Below, piece by piece: positions 1-8,636 of a stretch of DNA of 64,000 nt. Below the pieces are notes generated by a model that worked only from the letters and a program-made list of their open reading frames with translations, ran no database searches and was not told where the DNA came from. Made by a program: the position numbers and the translations under genes. This stretch comes from Confluentibacter flavum (lineage in GTDB: Bacteria > Bacteroidota > Bacteroidia > Flavobacteriales > Flavobacteriaceae): positions 43,013-107,012 of the forward strand of contig NZ_PJEO01000009.1 of the NCBI RefSeq assembly GCF_002843175.1. The letters run 5' to 3'. How positions within the stretch are numbered: position 1 is the stretch's first letter; each line of letters opens with the position of its first letter.

Positions 1-185
1 CATGGGTTACCATGACCTAAAAACAATACCGGCGTTTTTTTGGTATTGCCTAAGGGTGAGGTTATTTTGTTTAAGTTTCTTAAATTCATAAGATATATGA
101 TTAATAAACCTCTGTTTCGAAAAACTTTATTATTAATATTTAAGCTTTACTAATTAGGTGTTTTATACCAATAACTAGAATGTAT

Positions 186-1073
186 TTATTGGTAAACATC
201 TTTAATATAAGCTATCATGGTTTTTGTTTTTCTGCCTAATATTGTTTCTAAATCATTTTCGATTTTATCAAATTCATCATTAGCTATGCCTAAACTAAAC
301 ATGGTTTTCACATTAATAATAGCATCGGGCAATCCCATAGATTTTAATGTTGCTTCAAATTCAGTTACTGATGGCGAAATGTATTGAATGTCTTCTCCTA
401 AAGTTTCAGATAACCATGTTGCAATATCACTAAAAGAGACTGTAGCGCTAGCATTAAATTCATATATTTTGTTCTTATGTTTTTCAGGTTCGCTCAGAAT
501 AATGGCTTCCGCTTCAGCAAAATCTTCTCTTGCCACAAAAGCTATTTTGCCATTACCGGTAGGTAGATATACGACTTTTGATTTCTGTAGTAGGGTTTTA
601 TCACCTATGAACATAGTAACAACTTCACTATATAAATTATGTCTTAATATAGTATAGGCTAAACCAGATTCCTGAATCCATATTTCCGTTTGTTTGTGTG
701 CATTAACGACTAAATGTAGTGGTGCTTTTTCTGACTCATTCTTTCTAACGGTACTGGTGTAAAGAATATGTTTTACGCCTGCTTGTTTAGCTGCCTGTAC
801 AACATTTTTATGTTGTTGAAACCGATTGTTAATGTCACTCCCGGATATAAAATACAGCGTTTCAATTCCTGCAAAGGCATTTGTTAAAGTTTCAAAATCA
901 TCATAATCTCCAACACGTACTTCAAAACCATCGGTATGGTATTGTTTGGCTTTTTCAGAATGTCCGTTTCTAACCAAAACAGCTATGGAATTAGTGCCTA
1001 TTTTATCTTTTAACCGTTTAGCAACTTCACTTCCTAAATTGCCTGTTGCGCCTGTAATTAATATTTTATTCAT
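186..1073 (-). CDS. NmrA-like NAD(P)-binding oxidoreductase, QorB (YtfG) type
   Basis: Predicted cytoplasmic short-chain-fold reductase of 295 residues. The dinucleotide-binding loop GATGNLG lies at residues 8-14, right after the first beta strand. The later segments HILYTSTVRKN and YTILRHNLYSE match the pattern of the NmrA/QorB subgroup, whose characterised member YtfG reduces quinones with NAD(P)H. The gene is divergent from an HxlR-family regulator, the arrangement known for ytfG/ytfH in E. coli and qor2/qorR in Corynebacterium, so it is probably that regulator's target. Fold and cofactor are clear; substrate is inferred from family and context. Confidence 0.85.
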   Translation of the reverse strand: MNKILITGATGNLGSEVAKRLKDKIGTNSIAVLVRNGHSEKAKQYHTDGFEVRVGDYDDFETLTNAFAGIETLYFISGSDINNRFQQHKNVVQAAKQAGVKHILYTSTVRKNESEKAPLHLVVNAHKQTEIWIQESGLAYTILRHNLYSEVVTMFIGDKTLLQKSKVVYLPTGNGKIAFVAREDFAEAEAIILSEPEKHKNKIYEFNASATVSFSDIATWLSETLGEDIQYISPSVTEFEATLKSMGLPDAIINVKTMFSLGIANDEFDKIENDLETILGRKTKTMIAYIKDVYQ

Positions 1074-1119
1074 TGTATTATAATTTATAAATGTTTCTAT
1101 TATATTTTATTTGCGTATT

Positions 1120-1139
1120 AAAGTAAAGTTACTTACTTT
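1120..1139. promoter_or_regulatory. Candidate operator between the reductase and the HxlR regulator
   Basis: Perfect inverted repeat AAAGTAA-6 nt-TTACTTT in the divergent intergenic region. It sits between the predicted reductase promoter (1148-1155) and the reductase start codon, a suitable place for repression. HxlR proteins are dimers that bind such dyads. That this is the site is inference. Confidence 0.4.
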
Positions 1140-1147
1140 TAGTTAGT

Positions 1148-1155
1148 CAAAGATA
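1148..1155 (-). promoter_or_regulatory. Predicted promoter -7 box for the reductase gene
   Basis: Read on the minus strand the box is TATCTTTG, a match to the Bacteroidota -7 consensus TAnnTTTG. A TTG lies about 20 bases upstream, near the expected -33 position. The leader would be about 70 bases. Confidence 0.45.
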
Positions 1156-1238
1156 TAAAGTTATTATTGGCAAAACAAGAACTGTTGTAGAAGTTGGATA
1201 CTAACTTTCAAGTTATTAATGTTGAAAATCAATAAGTT

Positions 1239-1607
1239 ATGAGTGTAGAAAATATAAATAAATATTCAGATGTAGATGATTGTCCTGTTAGAAATGTGTT
1301 GGATAGAATAGGAGATAAGTGGTCGATGCTTGTTTTGTTAATTTTGAATGACAATGAAGTGCTTCGATTTAATGAAATTGATAAATATATTGATACGATT
1401 TCCCAAAAGATGCTTTCGGTAACTTTAAAAGGATTGGAAGCAGATGGTTTGGTTAAGCGCACCATTTATCCCCAAATACCACCTAAAGTAGAGTATCAAT
1501 TAACTGAACGTGGAAAAAGCCTTATTCCACTTTTACACAATCTTGTTATTTGGGCTAAAGATAATATAGGGGAGATTAGACAATCGCGGGTAGCGTATTC
1601 CAGTTAA
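1239..1607 (+). CDS. HxlR-family winged-helix transcriptional regulator (QorR/YtfH-like)
   Basis: A 122-residue protein, normal size for the HxlR (DUF24) family. It shows the N-terminal DCPVRNVLDRIGDKW stretch followed by the winged-helix core (FNEIDKYI, ISQKMLSVTLKGLEADGLVKR) and the wing YQLTERG. Cys15 sits where redox-sensing members such as QorR and YodB carry their reactive cysteine. It is transcribed away from a QorB-like reductase, so it probably represses that gene and itself and is relieved by electrophiles or oxidants. Family is certain; inducer is inference. Confidence 0.9.
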   Translation: MSVENINKYSDVDDCPVRNVLDRIGDKWSMLVLLILNDNEVLRFNEIDKYIDTISQKMLSVTLKGLEADGLVKRTIYPQIPPKVEYQLTERGKSLIPLLHNLVIWAKDNIGEIRQSRVAYSS

Positions 1608-1632
1608 GTTATTTCAAAGTCAAGATGAGTTC

Positions 1633-1668
1633 ATAAAAAAACCCTGATAGGAAGCTATCAGGATTTTT
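1633..1668. terminator. Bidirectional intrinsic terminator between the HxlR gene and secA
   Basis: Hairpin CCTGATAG-GAAG-CTATCAGG (1643-1650 with 1655-1662), preceded by an A run and followed by ATTTTT. It can therefore stop transcription from both convergent genes. A CCCGATAGCTATCGGG repeat palindrome follows at 1696-1711. Confidence 0.75.
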
Positions 1669-1732
1669 AAATTATGAGATTTCTTCCCGATAGCTCCCGA
1701 TAGCTATCGGGACGGGATTCGCAGAAATAGTA

Positions 1733-4700
1733 TTAATCTTCAACCAAAACCCAGTCGCCTTTGGCCAATAAAGGTTCTGCTTGTTTGTATTTTAGGGTTT
1801 TATTTTCACCAGTAATAACCTGCTTAATAGTTACTTGATCATTACGTCCAATTTTTGGTCGTTCACGAACAATGGTCTCAACCACATGAGGTTGACGTTG
1901 CGTATTACCAGCGGCTCTGCTTTGGACAGAACGTTCATCTAAATTGGGTATCTCGTCTTTTTGAACGTTTAATTTCTCTTGTCGGCGTACCTTGGCTTCT
2001 TGTATGGTGTTTTGAGTTTCACTTGGTAATTCACCTTTAAACAAGAATGAAATTACGTCTTTATTGACTTCATCAATCATACTTTTAAACAGTTCGAACG
2101 CTTCAAATTTATAAATCAATAAAGGGTCTTTTTGCTCATGGACCGCTAATTGCACAGATTGTTTTAACTCATCCATTTTACGTAAATGCGTTTTCCAAGC
2201 ATCGTCAATAATGGCAAGTGTGATGTTTTTTTCAAAATCGGTGATTAATTGTTTACCACCTGTTTGATACGCTTTTTCAAGATCGGTAACAACGCTTAAG
2301 CTTTTAACACCATCGGTAAAAGGAACCACAATGCGTTTAAATTTATCGCGCTGTGTTTCATATACATTTTTAATCACAGGAAATGCCATGTCTGCATTTC
2401 TGGTCATTTTATCTCTGTAATGGTTAAAGGCGTCCTTATACACTTTGGATGTGATTTCCTGTGCTGATAATTTTCCGAATTCGGCTTCTGTGATGGGAGA
2501 ACCCATGGAGAAATAACGAATCAGTTCAAACTCAAAATTCTTAAAATCGTTAGCAGCTTTATTGGTTTCTGAAATGTTTTCGGTAATATCAAAAATCATG
2601 TTAGCTAAGTCAACACGAAGGCGTTCACCGTGCAAGGCATGGCGACGACGTTTATAAACAACTTCACGTTGGGCATTCATAACATCATCATACTCTAACA
2701 AACGCTTACGAACCCCAAAGTTGTTTTCTTCTACTTTTTTCTGGGCGCGCTCAATGGATTTTGAAATCATGGAATGTTGAATCACTTCACCTTCCTTCAA
2801 GCCCATTCTATCCATCATTTTAGCGATACGCTCGCTACCAAATAAACGCATCAAATTATCTTCCAACGATACATAAAATTGTGAACTTCCTGGGTCACCT
2901 TGACGACCGGCACGACCACGTAACTGTCTGTCAACACGACGGGAATCATGGCGTTCGGTACCAATAATGGCTAAACCACCTGCTTTTTTAACCGCGTCAC
3001 TTAATTTAATATCCGTACCACGACCAGCCATGTTGGTGGCAATCGTTACCTGACCTGATTGACCAGCTTCGGCAACAATATCAGCCTCTTTTTTATGGAG
3101 CTTGGCATTTAATACATTATGTGGAATTTTTCTAATGGTAAGCATTTTACCAAGTAATTCACTGATCTCTACAGATGTAGTACCAATTAATATGGGACGG
3201 CCTGCTTGCGATAACTGCGTTACTTCGTCAATAACCGCATTGTATTTTTCGCGTTTGGTTTTATATACCAAATCGTCTCTATCGTCTCTGGAAACAGGTC
3301 GGTTCGTTGGGATTTCAACAACATCCAATTTATAGATTTCCCAAAACTCTCCAGCCTCCGTCACCGCAGTACCCGTCATACCAGACAGTTTGCGATACAT
3401 TCTAAAATAATTTTGAAGCGTTACGGTTGCAAAGGTTTGGGTAGCATCTTCAATTTTTACATTTTCCTTGGCCTCAATAGCTTGGTGTAACCCATCACTA
3501 TAACGGCGACCATCCATAATACGTCCCGTTTGCTCATCAACAATCATGACTTTGTTGTCAATCACCACATATTGAATGTCTTTTTCAAACAAGGCATAGG
3601 CTTTTAAAAGCTGATTAAGTGTATGGATACGCTCCGATTTTATACCAAAATCTTTAAATAATTCTTCTTTAAGTTTCGCTTCTTCTTCTTTGGAAAGGTT
3701 TTGGTTTTCAATTTTAGCGATTTCAATACCTATTTCAGGCATGATGAAAAAGGTTGGATTGTCAGCTCCAGAGATGTATTCAACTCCTTTATCTGTCAAT
3801 TCTATTTGATTGTTTTTTTCTTCAATAACATAGTAAAGTTCAGCATCAACCTTTGGCATTTCACGGTTGTTGTCCTGCATATACGAATTCTCCGTTTTTT
3901 GAAGTAACTGTTTAATGCCCTCTTCACTTAAAAACTTAATGAGTGCTTTATTTTTAGGCATACCACGATACACACGTAGCAATTGAAAACCACCTTCTTT
4001 AGTATCGCCAGCAGCAATTAATTTTTTGGCTTCAGCTAAAACGCCTGTTAAATATTTGCGTTGTACGGCAACAATATCATCTACCTTAGGTTTCAGCTCA
4101 TTAAATTCATGGCGTTCGCCTTGTGGAATGGGTCCAGAAATAATCAAAGGTGTACGCGCATCATCCACTAAAACCGAATCCACCTCATCTACAATAGCAT
4201 AGTGGTGTGGGCGTTGAACCAAATCATTTGGTGCATGCGCCATATTATCACGTAAGTAATCAAAACCGAATTCGTTGTTGGTTCCATAAGTAATATCGGC
4301 ATTATAAGCTTTTATACGGGCTTCAGAATTTGGTTGGTGGTAATCAATACAATCCACTGTTAATCCATGAAATTGAAAAATGGGTGCCATCCAAGCACTA
4401 TCACGTTTTGCCAAATAATCATTTACCGTTACCAGATGCACCCCTTTACCCGAAAGCGCATTTAAATACATGGGCAATGTGGCTACCAATGTTTTACCCT
4501 CACCAGTTTGCATTTCGGCAATTTTACCTTGGTGAAGTGCAATACCACCAATAAGTTGTACATCGTAATGCACCATATCCCATGTAATGGGTTTTCCTGC
4601 AGCATCCCAAGAGTTAGACCAAATAGCTTTATCATTATCTAAGGTCACATAGTCCTTAGCACCTGAAATTTCACGGTCAAAGGTATTGGCAGTAACTGTA

Positions 4701-5086
4701 AGAGTCGTATTGTTTTTAAAACGTTTAGCCGTTTCTTTAACCACAGCAAACGCTTCGGGTAAAATGGCATTTAAAACATCTTCGGTTATGGTGTAAGCAT
4801 CATCTTTAAGTTTATCAATGTCTTGATAAATATCTTCACGTTTATCAATATCCTCGGTATTTTCGGCTTCAACAAGCAATTTTGCTATTTGCTCGTTATT
4901 ATCTTTATTGGCGTCGGCAATTTTGGCCTTAAATTCTGCGGTTTTTGCCCTTAGTTCGTCGTGAGATAAGGCTTCCATTGCCTTTTCAAATGTTTTTATT
5001 TTATCGACTAAAGGAGTGATGGCTTTTACGTCTTGTTTCGATTTGTCTCCGACAAATGCTTTAAGAACGGCATTTAAAAAACTCAT
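1733..5086 (-). CDS. secA: Protein translocase subunit SecA
   Basis: ATPase motor that drives unfolded preproteins through SecYEG at the inner membrane. The 1117 residues are long for SecA, as is usual in Bacteroidota. Visible features are Walker A (QTGEGKT, about residues 193-199), the DEAD-type Walker B VDEVDS (299-304), helicase motifs such as TNMAGRGTDIKL and GTERHDSRRVDRQLRGR, and the helical scaffold domain. The C-terminal tail keeps the GRND stub that normally opens the zinc-binding SEC-C motif, but the CPCGSGKK-type cysteines are absent and the protein ends in GDWVLVED, so SecB or zinc contact through the tail is unlikely. It is a single gene with its own promoter, and terminator hairpins lie on both sides. 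Confidence 0.98.
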   Translation of the reverse strand: MSFLNAVLKAFVGDKSKQDVKAITPLVDKIKTFEKAMEALSHDELRAKTAEFKAKIADANKDNNEQIAKLLVEAENTEDIDKREDIYQDIDKLKDDAYTITEDVLNAILPEAFAVVKETAKRFKNNTTLTVTANTFDREISGAKDYVTLDNDKAIWSNSWDAAGKPITWDMVHYDVQLIGGIALHQGKIAEMQTGEGKTLVATLPMYLNALSGKGVHLVTVNDYLAKRDSAWMAPIFQFHGLTVDCIDYHQPNSEARIKAYNADITYGTNNEFGFDYLRDNMAHAPNDLVQRPHHYAIVDEVDSVLVDDARTPLIISGPIPQGERHEFNELKPKVDDIVAVQRKYLTGVLAEAKKLIAAGDTKEGGFQLLRVYRGMPKNKALIKFLSEEGIKQLLQKTENSYMQDNNREMPKVDAELYYVIEEKNNQIELTDKGVEYISGADNPTFFIMPEIGIEIAKIENQNLSKEEEAKLKEELFKDFGIKSERIHTLNQLLKAYALFEKDIQYVVIDNKVMIVDEQTGRIMDGRRYSDGLHQAIEAKENVKIEDATQTFATVTLQNYFRMYRKLSGMTGTAVTEAGEFWEIYKLDVVEIPTNRPVSRDDRDDLVYKTKREKYNAVIDEVTQLSQAGRPILIGTTSVEISELLGKMLTIRKIPHNVLNAKLHKKEADIVAEAGQSGQVTIATNMAGRGTDIKLSDAVKKAGGLAIIGTERHDSRRVDRQLRGRAGRQGDPGSSQFYVSLEDNLMRLFGSERIAKMMDRMGLKEGEVIQHSMISKSIERAQKKVEENNFGVRKRLLEYDDVMNAQREVVYKRRRHALHGERLRVDLANMIFDITENISETNKAANDFKNFEFELIRYFSMGSPITEAEFGKLSAQEITSKVYKDAFNHYRDKMTRNADMAFPVIKNVYETQRDKFKRIVVPFTDGVKSLSVVTDLEKAYQTGGKQLITDFEKNITLAIIDDAWKTHLRKMDELKQSVQLAVHEQKDPLLIYKFEAFELFKSMIDEVNKDVISFLFKGELPSETQNTIQEAKVRRQEKLNVQKDEIPNLDERSVQSRAAGNTQRQPHVVETIVRERPKIGRNDQVTIKQVITGENKTLKYKQAEPLLAKGDWVLVED

Positions 5087-5162
5087 GTGCTATTTATTGT
5101 TAATCTGGAAAGTTCCAGAGGTTTTTATTTCTTATTTTTATTTTGAAGCTTAAATAAGCATT

Positions 5163-5170
5163 CAAAGATA
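5163..5170 (-). promoter_or_regulatory. Predicted secA promoter -7 box
   Basis: On the minus strand the sequence is TATCTTTG, fitting TAnnTTTG. It is followed about 75 bases later by the secA start. The -33 side is AT-rich without a clear TTG. It is identical to the box before the reductase gene. Confidence 0.4.
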
Positions 5171-5203
5171 CAGTTTGTTAGGTTGTTTTGTAAATTTAGA
5201 GCA

Positions 5204-5230
5204 TAAAAAAAGTCTCTAATCGAGACTTTT
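5204..5230 (-). terminator. Intrinsic terminator after the DUF2795 gene
   Basis: Perfect 9-bp stem AAAAGTCTC-TAATC-GAGACTTTT. On the minus strand it is followed by a run of seven T. It separates the DUF2795 gene from secA, so secA relies on its own promoter. Confidence 0.8.
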
Positions 5231-5249
5231 TAAAATTCTTTATGCTTTA

Positions 5250-5471
5250 TTAATATTCATCCTCATTCCAGAGGTAATCTTCATCAGTTGGATAGTCAGA
5301 CCAAATCTCATCAATTGAATCGTAAGCGTCACCTTCGTCTTCAATAGACTGTAAATTTTCAACAACTTCCAAAGGGGCTCCCGTTCTAATAGCGTAATCT
5401 ATTAACTCGTCTTTTGTTGCTGGCCAAGGCGCATCACTTAAATACGATGCCAATTCTAAAGTCCAATACAT
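5250..5471 (-). CDS. DUF2795 domain-containing small acidic protein
   Basis: A 73-residue protein that matches the small DUF2795 proteins common in Flavobacteriia. It opens with MYWTLELASYLSDAPWPATK, then a predicted helix (DELIDYAIRTGAPLEVVENL), and ends in a very acidic tail (YDSIDEIWSDYPTDEDYL). No signal peptide or catalytic motif is visible, so it is probably cytoplasmic. Its function is unknown. It is monocistronic: a terminator follows at once and a repeat-rich gap lies upstream. The family call is confident because both ends and the length match. Confidence 0.85.
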   Translation of the reverse strand: MYWTLELASYLSDAPWPATKDELIDYAIRTGAPLEVVENLQSIEDEGDAYDSIDEIWSDYPTDEDYLWNEDEY

Positions 5472-5841
5472 TTTATATGCGTTTTAATTTTGTGCAAAAA
5501 TAATTTTTTAGTTCAAACACACAAGAAAAAAATGAATTATTTAATTATTATTTTTAAGAACGTGTTTTTTTACTAGGTAAGCAGCTGATATTTAACCTTT
5601 AATTTACTCCGTCAGTTCGCTATCGCTCGTGTGGGCGTTACCACACCCTTCGACTCCGCTCAGGGCAGGCGGTCGGGCTTTGCATTGCAATCTTTTTTAT
5701 TTGTTCTCGATACTCCCGATAGCAATCGGGATTGCTCATGCTTCACAAAATACTCGAACTGACATAAAAAAGGATTTCCATTGCAATCCCTAACGCAATT
5801 GATTTAGGATTTCTCAGTCATAAAAAGATGTCTTCGAAAAA
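5472..5841. repeat. Intergenic repeat element with inverted ends and internal hairpins
   Basis: No gene is visible in these 370 bases. From 5611 to 5763 lies a palindrome-rich block bounded by GTCAGTTCG (5611-5619) and its exact inverse CGAACTGAC (5755-5763). Inside are the hairpin GTGTGG-6 nt-CCACAC (5629-5646), the stretch CTTCGACTCCGCTCAGGG, and CCCGATAGCAATCGGG (5715-5730), a near copy of the 16-bp palindrome found many times in this window. It looks like a non-coding dispersed repeat. Confidence 0.6.
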
Positions 5842-6414
5842 CTACTTTTTCTCAGGAATCCATTTGATTTCATCTGCTTGCAAGTCGTAGGTCAACTTTC
5901 GTGCCAACACAAACAGATAGTCAGATAGGCGGTTCAAGTATACCAGAGTATTAGGTTCTACAGGCTCTAATTCATTAAGTGCAGCGGTTAAACGTTCAGC
6001 TCTACGGCACACACAACGCGCAATATGACAGAATGACACCGTTTGATGCCCGCCTGGCAATACAAAATGCGTCATAGGCGGTAACACGTCATTCATGTTA
6101 TCTATCTCCTGTTCCAAACGCTCAATGTCTTCAGTTGAGATTTTTGGAATATTCAATCGTTCTTTACCATTTTTCAACATCGCTTTTTCGGGATCGGTTG
6201 CTAAAATGGCCCCCACGGTAAACAATTTCTCTTGAATAAGTACAAGTATATTTTTGTAATGGGAGTCGATGTCTTGGTCGCGAATCAATCCTAAATACGA
6301 ATTCAATTCATCAACAGTCCCGTAGCTTTCAATACGAATGTGGTGCTTCGGTACACGTGTGCCGCCAAATAATGCGGTGGTTCCTGTATCGCCTGTTTTG
6401 GTGTAAATCTTCAT
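5842..6414 (-). CDS. Cob(I)yrinic acid a,c-diamide adenosyltransferase, PduO type
   Basis: Transfers the adenosyl group of ATP to cob(I)alamin, giving coenzyme B12. At 190 residues it is full length for the PduO/MMAB family and folds as a helical bundle that acts as a trimer. The N-terminal ATP-binding segment KTGDTGTTALFGG (about residues 5-17) is followed by SYGTVDELNSYLG. ARCVCRRAER and the C-terminal NRLSDYLFVLARKL complete the family signature. The start codon lies just after a 7-bp tandem repeat (6421-6462), so the leader is unusual. No other cobalamin gene is nearby, which suggests salvage of imported corrinoid. Confidence 0.93.
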   Translation of the reverse strand: MKIYTKTGDTGTTALFGGTRVPKHHIRIESYGTVDELNSYLGLIRDQDIDSHYKNILVLIQEKLFTVGAILATDPEKAMLKNGKERLNIPKISTEDIERLEQEIDNMNDVLPPMTHFVLPGGHQTVSFCHIARCVCRRAERLTAALNELEPVEPNTLVYLNRLSDYLFVLARKLTYDLQADEIKWIPEKK

Positions 6415-6420
6415 GTAACA

Positions 6421-6470
6421 AAGTTAAAAGTTAAAAGTTAAAAGTTAAAAGTTAAAAGTTAAAAGTTTTT
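6421..6470. repeat. 7-bp tandem repeat (AAGTTAA)x6 next to the adenosyltransferase start
   Basis: Six exact copies of AAGTTAA (6421-6462) followed by the variant AAGTTTTT. The array begins 7 bases from the start codon of the minus-strand adenosyltransferase and so forms its 5' leader. Exact copies imply recent or ongoing slippage. Confidence 0.9.
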
Positions 6471-6488
6471 GCCACTAATTCTCTGATG

Positions 6489-6578
6489 TTTGTTGTTGAG
6501 TTGTTTGTTGTTGAGTTGTTTGCTGTTGAGTTGTTTGCCGTTGAGTTGTTTGTTGTTGAGTTGTTTGCTGTTGAGTTT
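6489..6578. repeat. 15-bp tandem repeat, six copies
   Basis: Six consecutive 15-mers of the form TTTGYYGTTGAGTTG. They differ only at the fifth and sixth base (TT, CT, CC) and at the end of the last copy. The array lies in the 322-bp gap between the divergent adenosyltransferase and DUF5723 genes. The rest of that gap (6579-6736) is AT-rich and probably holds the DUF5723 promoter, but no convincing box was found. Confidence 0.9.
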
Positions 6579-6736
6579 GTTATGAAATAAATATGTGCCC
6601 AATTCAAAAAAAGTCAAGATGAGTTCTTATATAAATTTTACTAAACGATATTTTTTATTATATATTTAGCTTCAATTAGCTTTTTAATATTACGGAACTA
6701 ATTCATTGTTTTTGGGAAAGGTATTGTTGGAAAAAT

Positions 6737-8152
6737 ATGAGAAAAATCATTTTGTTAATGGTATTATTTGGGGCCTTATGTCATGTAAACGCCCAATCTT
6801 TTATAGGGTTTCTTAGTGAAAATTATGCGGGAGTGAATAGTGTGATTGTAAATCCAGCCAATATTGTGGATTCTCGTTTTAAAGCTGATATAAATCTTGT
6901 TGGCATTAGTGTTTTTGGAGGCAATGATTATTATAATTTAAATATAATAAAAGCTATTAAAGATGATGATTATAATTTTGATGTAGAATCTCGATTTACC
7001 CCAAAAATAAATAATAATGGTGCGGTTAATATAGATGTTATGGGGCCTTCATTTATGTTTAATATAAACGACAATAATGCGATCGCTCTTTTTACAAGAG
7101 CTCGCTCTTTTGTTAATGCTAATGGAATTAATGGTAGGGATTTATATGCTATTGATGAAAACTTATCAAATGATTTTATTGTTAATGAAGATGATTTTAA
7201 TGCTTTTGGACAAACTTGGGCAGAAATCGGACTTTCCTATGCCAGCGTATTGGTTAATGAAAGAGAGACCTTTTTAAAAGGTGGGATTTCCTTAAAATAT
7301 CTAAAAGGAGGTGGTAGTGCTTATGTAGCGGGCAGAAATATTACGGTAGTTTATGATGAAGATGGAGCTATACATTCTGGAGGAGGAACCACAGGGAGTG
7401 TTTCGTCTACTGGCGACGTCATTTATGGACGTTATGATGATTTTGAGAGAGATGATTATGAATATGAATTCCCGAAAAATGCTGTTGGTTTAGGTGTAGA
7501 TATAGGAATCATTTACGAGTGGCGTCCCAATCATGGAGCTTATAAACCTAGAAAAGAATGGCCACAACGCCTCACCTATAAAGAACAAAATAAGTACAAA
7601 TTAAAACTAGGTTTTTCTATAACCGATATTGGTTACATCAATTATAAAGATGGCATTGAAGATGTTTTTGATGTTACAAATACCAATGTAAGCGAAGAAG
7701 CCATTGAAAATGAAGATAATTTATATGATGTATTAAATAATCTATATACCTTAACAAATTCTTCAATAGGCTATAAAGCCACATTGCCAACAGCATTACA
7801 TCTCAATGCGGATTGGCGTTTTACGAATAAGTTTTATTTAAATTTTAATACAGATTTATCACTTATAGCAAAAAGCAAATTACATGCTAGTAAAATTACA
7901 AACATCGTATCCCTTACCCCACGTTTTGAGAGTAAATGGTTTAGTGCTTATGTGCCTTTAAGCCTTGTTCAATATGCCGGTTTCCAGATGGGTGCTGGTT
8001 TAAGATTAGGGCCACTTTATCTAGGTTCAAGTTCTTTGTTTACTAATTTAATAAGTGAAAAAAGTAAAGGCGCAAATTTTTATATGGGATTAAAAATGCC
8101 TTTTTTACATGGGAAAACAGATAAGGGAAGTAACTGCAATTGTAACCAGTAA
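6737..8152 (+). CDS. DUF5723-like outer-membrane beta-barrel protein
   Basis: A 471-residue secreted protein. A signal peptide covers residues 1-19 (hydrophobic core ILLMVLFGALC, cleavage after VNA). The opening FLSENYAGVNSVIVNPANI, placing asparagine-proline early in the mature chain, and the later alternating beta strands ending in LYLGSSSLFTNLI and FYMGLKMPF resemble DUF5723 and related PorV/FadL-like barrels of Bacteroidota. It ends in an unusual cysteine-asparagine tail (NCNCNQ). The last codons are part of a 216-bp unit repeated downstream. No function is known; location in the outer membrane is inferred. Confidence 0.7.
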   Translation: MRKIILLMVLFGALCHVNAQSFIGFLSENYAGVNSVIVNPANIVDSRFKADINLVGISVFGGNDYYNLNIIKAIKDDDYNFDVESRFTPKINNNGAVNIDVMGPSFMFNINDNNAIALFTRARSFVNANGINGRDLYAIDENLSNDFIVNEDDFNAFGQTWAEIGLSYASVLVNERETFLKGGISLKYLKGGGSAYVAGRNITVVYDEDGAIHSGGGTTGSVSSTGDVIYGRYDDFERDDYEYEFPKNAVGLGVDIGIIYEWRPNHGAYKPRKEWPQRLTYKEQNKYKLKLGFSITDIGYINYKDGIEDVFDVTNTNVSEEAIENEDNLYDVLNNLYTLTNSSIGYKATLPTALHLNADWRFTNKFYLNFNTDLSLIAKSKLHASKITNIVSLTPRFESKWFSAYVPLSLVQYAGFQMGAGLRLGPLYLGSSSLFTNLISEKSKGANFYMGLKMPFLHGKTDKGSNCNCNQ

Positions 8153-8590
8153 ACTAATTTAATCTAAAATTTTTCAGGACATTATTGAGCTAGCGCAAGC
8201 ATCTTGCTTGTGCTGTTAAACAAACTAACTTTACCTTTACATTTTATATTCATACTTCTAAAACTTAAATTTATTCTTATAGCTTATTCTTTTTCCTTTT
8301 CTTACTCATGCCGTCACGAGCGGAACGCTCGCGATAGCGGAGGGAAGTAACTGCAATTGTAACCAGTAAACTAATTTAATCTAAAATTTTTCAGGACATT
8401 ATTGAGCTAGCGCAAGCATCTTGCTTGTGCTGTTAAACAAGCTAACATTACCTTTACTTTTTATATTCATATTTCTAAAACTTAAATTTATTCTTATAGC
8501 TTACTTCTTTTTCCTTTTTACTCATGTCGTCACGAGCGGAACGCTCGTGATAGCGGAGGAAGTAACTGCAATTGTTACGAGGTAAACTAA
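8125..8590. repeat. 216-bp tandem duplication spanning the 3' end of the DUF5723 gene
   Basis: A unit starting GGGAAGTAACTGCAATTG at 8125 recurs at 8342 and, cut short, at 8558. Two nearly complete copies and one partial copy thus cover the last 9 codons and 430 bases of non-coding DNA. Each unit holds a strong hairpin (AGCGCAAGCA-TCT-TGCTTGTGCT, 8192-8214) and a second one (CGAGCG-GAA-CGCTCG, 8317-8331). The gap to 8636 holds no gene. Confidence 0.9.
8192..8214 (+). terminator. Hairpin after the DUF5723 gene, possible terminator
   Basis: Ten-base stem with one G-T pair and a three-base loop, 40 bases after the stop codon. It lacks a T run, so it may be an RNA-stabilising structure rather than a true intrinsic terminator. 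It is repeated in the second unit at about 8409. Confidence 0.4.
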
Positions 8591-8636
8591 TGTCATCTTA
8601 AACACCTAAACAACTCAACACCTAAACAACAAACAC

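Noticed and set aside
1..185. Hairpins CATGG-GTTA-CCATG (1-14) and CAATACC...GGTATTG (24-48) at the left edge
   Set aside because: Short and possibly by chance; no gene or T run gives them a role. Nothing else is seen in this stretch.
1618..6625. The 14-base word GTCAAGATGAGTTC occurs at about 1619 and 6611
   Set aside because: Only two copies, no dyad and no shared context; could be chance or a minor repeat.
7077..7277. Second frame inside the DUF5723 gene rich in leucine and methionine
   Set aside because: A frame shadow of the real gene; no independent start or family.
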